A stretch of DNA of 8,797 bases from NCBI GenBank assembly GCA_018971405.1, contig JAGXAX010000045.1:1-8797 (forward strand), given 5' to 3'. Every line of letters starts with the position of its first letter. Within the stretch, counting starts at the first letter, position 1. Source of the stretch: Alphaproteobacteria bacterium (GTDB taxonomy: Bacteria; Pseudomonadota; Alphaproteobacteria; Micavibrionales; UBA2020). Of this stretch, positions 7,601 through 8,797 are shown one piece after another. Under the pieces are notes generated by a model. It made no database searches. It was not told where the DNA came from and saw only the letters and a list, made by a program, of their open reading frames with translations. The translations under genes and the position numbers were made by a program.

Positions 7601-7611
7601 GGGTGTACATT

Positions 7612-8797
7612 ATGACAAGCAAAACCGCGCAAAAAACCGCCGTCCTTACCTCCAAGGAAGCCATCGAACGCGAATCCCATTTCGTCGCAAAGAATTACAA
7701 GCCCTTGCCGGTGCTGCTCAATCGCGCCGAGGGCGTCTACGCGTGGGATCTCGAAGGCAACAAATATCTCGACATGATGAGCGCCTATTCCGCCGTGTCC
7801 TGCGGCCACTCGCACCCGCGAATCGTCAGGGTGCTGACCGAGCAGGCGAAGACCCTCGCCATGACGAGCCGCGCCTATCACTCCAACACGCTCGGGCCCT
7901 TCATGGAAAAGCTCTGCGCCGTCGCGGAGATGGATCTCGCCCTGCCGATGAACACCGGCGCGGAAGCGGTCGAAACCGCGATCAAGGCCGCGCGGCAATG
8001 GGGCTACATGGTCAAGAAGATCCCCGACAACAAGGCGGAGATCATCGTCGCCAACGGCAACTTCCACGGCCGCACGACGACGATCATCGGCTTCTCCTCC
8101 GAGGCGGACTACAAGAAGAATTTCGGCCCCTTCACGCCCGGCTTCGTCTCCGTGCCGTTCGACGATATAAAAGCGATCGAAAAGGCCATCACGCCCAACA
8201 CGGCCGCCGTGATGTTCGAGCCGATACAGGGCGAGGCGGGCATCAAGGTGCCGCGCGACGGATTCTTGAGCGCGCTCCGCAAGCTCTGCACCGAGAAGAA
8301 CGTGCTGATGGTCATGGACGAAGTGCAGTCCGGCCTCGGCCGCACCGGCAAGATGTTCGCGTGGCAGCATGAGAACGCCAAGCCCGACCTGCTGATTTTG
8401 GGCAAGGCGCTGGGCGGCGGCCTGCTGCCGGTTTCGGCGGTGGTCGGGTCCAAAGAAGTGATGGGCCTCTTCGTGCCCGGCTCGCATGGTTCGACGTTCG
8501 GCGGCAACCCGCTCGCCTGCGCCGTCGGCCTCGAGGCGCTCAACGTGCTGATCGAGGAAAAACTGGTCGAAAATTCCGCCACGCTCGGCAAATACCTGCT
8601 CGAGCAGATGCAGGCCATCAAGAGTCCGCTCATCCGCACCGTGCGCGGCCGCGGCCTGTGGATCGGCGTCGATTTCGAACCGAGCAAAGTCTCCGCCCGC
8701 ACCGTCTGCGAAAAGATGATGGCGCACGGCATGCTCTCCAAGGAAACGCACGAGACTGTGGTGCGCTTCGCCCCGCCGCTCACCATCACCAAAGAGC
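7612..8797 (+). CDS. rocD: ornithine aminotransferase, partial (C-terminus beyond the window)
   Basis: The first 395 residues of a PLP-dependent class III aminotransferase are present. It transfers the delta-amino group of ornithine to 2-oxoglutarate, giving glutamate-5-semialdehyde and glutamate in arginine/ornithine catabolism or proline synthesis. Ornithine-specific family features include MMSAYSAVSCGHSHPR (55-70), LPMNTGAEAVETAIKAAR (111-128), NFHGRTTTIIGFSS (150-163), EPIQGEAGI (203-211), MDEVQSGLGRTGK (235-247, with PLP-contacting Asp236), LGKALGGGLLPVSAV (263-277, with the Schiff-base Lys265) and GSHGSTFGGNPLACAV (290-305). Bacterial RocD is about 400 residues, so only a few residues are missing. 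The ATG at 7612 follows AAGGG (7599-7603) by 8 nt. Acetylornithine and succinylornithine aminotransferases are the closest alternatives, but the segment around 55-70 and GSHGSTFGGNPLACA fit ornithine aminotransferase better. Confidence 0.93.
   Translation, partial: MTSKTAQKTAVLTSKEAIERESHFVAKNYKPLPVLLNRAEGVYAWDLEGNKYLDMMSAYSAVSCGHSHPRIVRVLTEQAKTLAMTSRAYHSNTLGPFMEKLCAVAEMDLALPMNTGAEAVETAIKAARQWGYMVKKIPDNKAEIIVANGNFHGRTTTIIGFSSEADYKKNFGPFTPGFVSVPFDDIKAIEKAITPNTAAVMFEPIQGEAGIKVPRDGFLSALRKLCTEKNVLMVMDEVQSGLGRTGKMFAWQHENAKPDLLILGKALGGGLLPVSAVVGSKEVMGLFVPGSHGSTFGGNPLACAVGLEALNVLIEEKLVENSATLGKYLLEQMQAIKSPLIRTVRGRGLWIGVDFEPSKVSARTVCEKMMAHGMLSKETHETVVRFAPPLTITKE

Noticed and set aside
7597..8751. A 384-codon minus-strand frame opposite rocD
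   Set aside because: RocD motifs are intact on the plus strand across the same interval. The antisense translation shows no domain and would run into the ald promoter region.

Overview
The window looks like a piece of a GC-rich proteobacterial chromosome, most probably alphaproteobacterial. That is inferred from strong G/C third-position bias in most genes, Shine-Dalgarno-led starts, the adjacent DUF1800/DUF1501 pair, and the ald and ornithine aminotransferase sequence types. No rRNA, tRNA, CRISPR array, transposase or integrase was seen.

Layout from left to right. Positions 1-860 (minus) hold the first 286 residues of a RelA/SpoT-domain nucleotide pyrophosphokinase that runs off the left edge. 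It has a synthetase domain but no N-terminal HD hydrolase, and its codon use differs from the rest of the window. Positions 986-1144 (minus) encode a 52-residue hypothetical protein. After an AT-rich regulatory gap comes glgX (1332-3428, plus), a complete glycogen debranching enzyme with all GH13 catalytic residues. A short AT-rich gap leads to a two-gene unit, DUF1800 (3526-4914) and DUF1501 (4919-6178). The second carries a twin-arginine signal and the first shows no signal peptide.

Converging on this unit is a minus-strand pair: ald (alanine dehydrogenase, 6406-7524) followed 11 nt later by a 53-residue gene (6233-6394) whose product ends in a Gly/Cys block. An 87-bp divergent region separates ald from rocD (ornithine aminotransferase, 7612 to the right edge, lacking only the C-terminus).

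How the genes fit together: ald and rocD both link amino acids to 2-oxoacids (alanine/pyruvate; ornithine plus 2-oxoglutarate to glutamate semialdehyde plus glutamate), so the divergent region is a natural place for joint nitrogen or amino-acid control. glgX mobilises glycogen. The DUF1800/DUF1501 pair is probably an exported complex of unknown function. Most of the window is ordinary core metabolism. The parts most worth a second look are the atypical alarmone-synthetase-like gene at the left edge, the Cys/Gly-tailed small gene behind ald with a 10-C run in its coding strand, and possible co-export of DUF1800 with its Tat-bearing partner.
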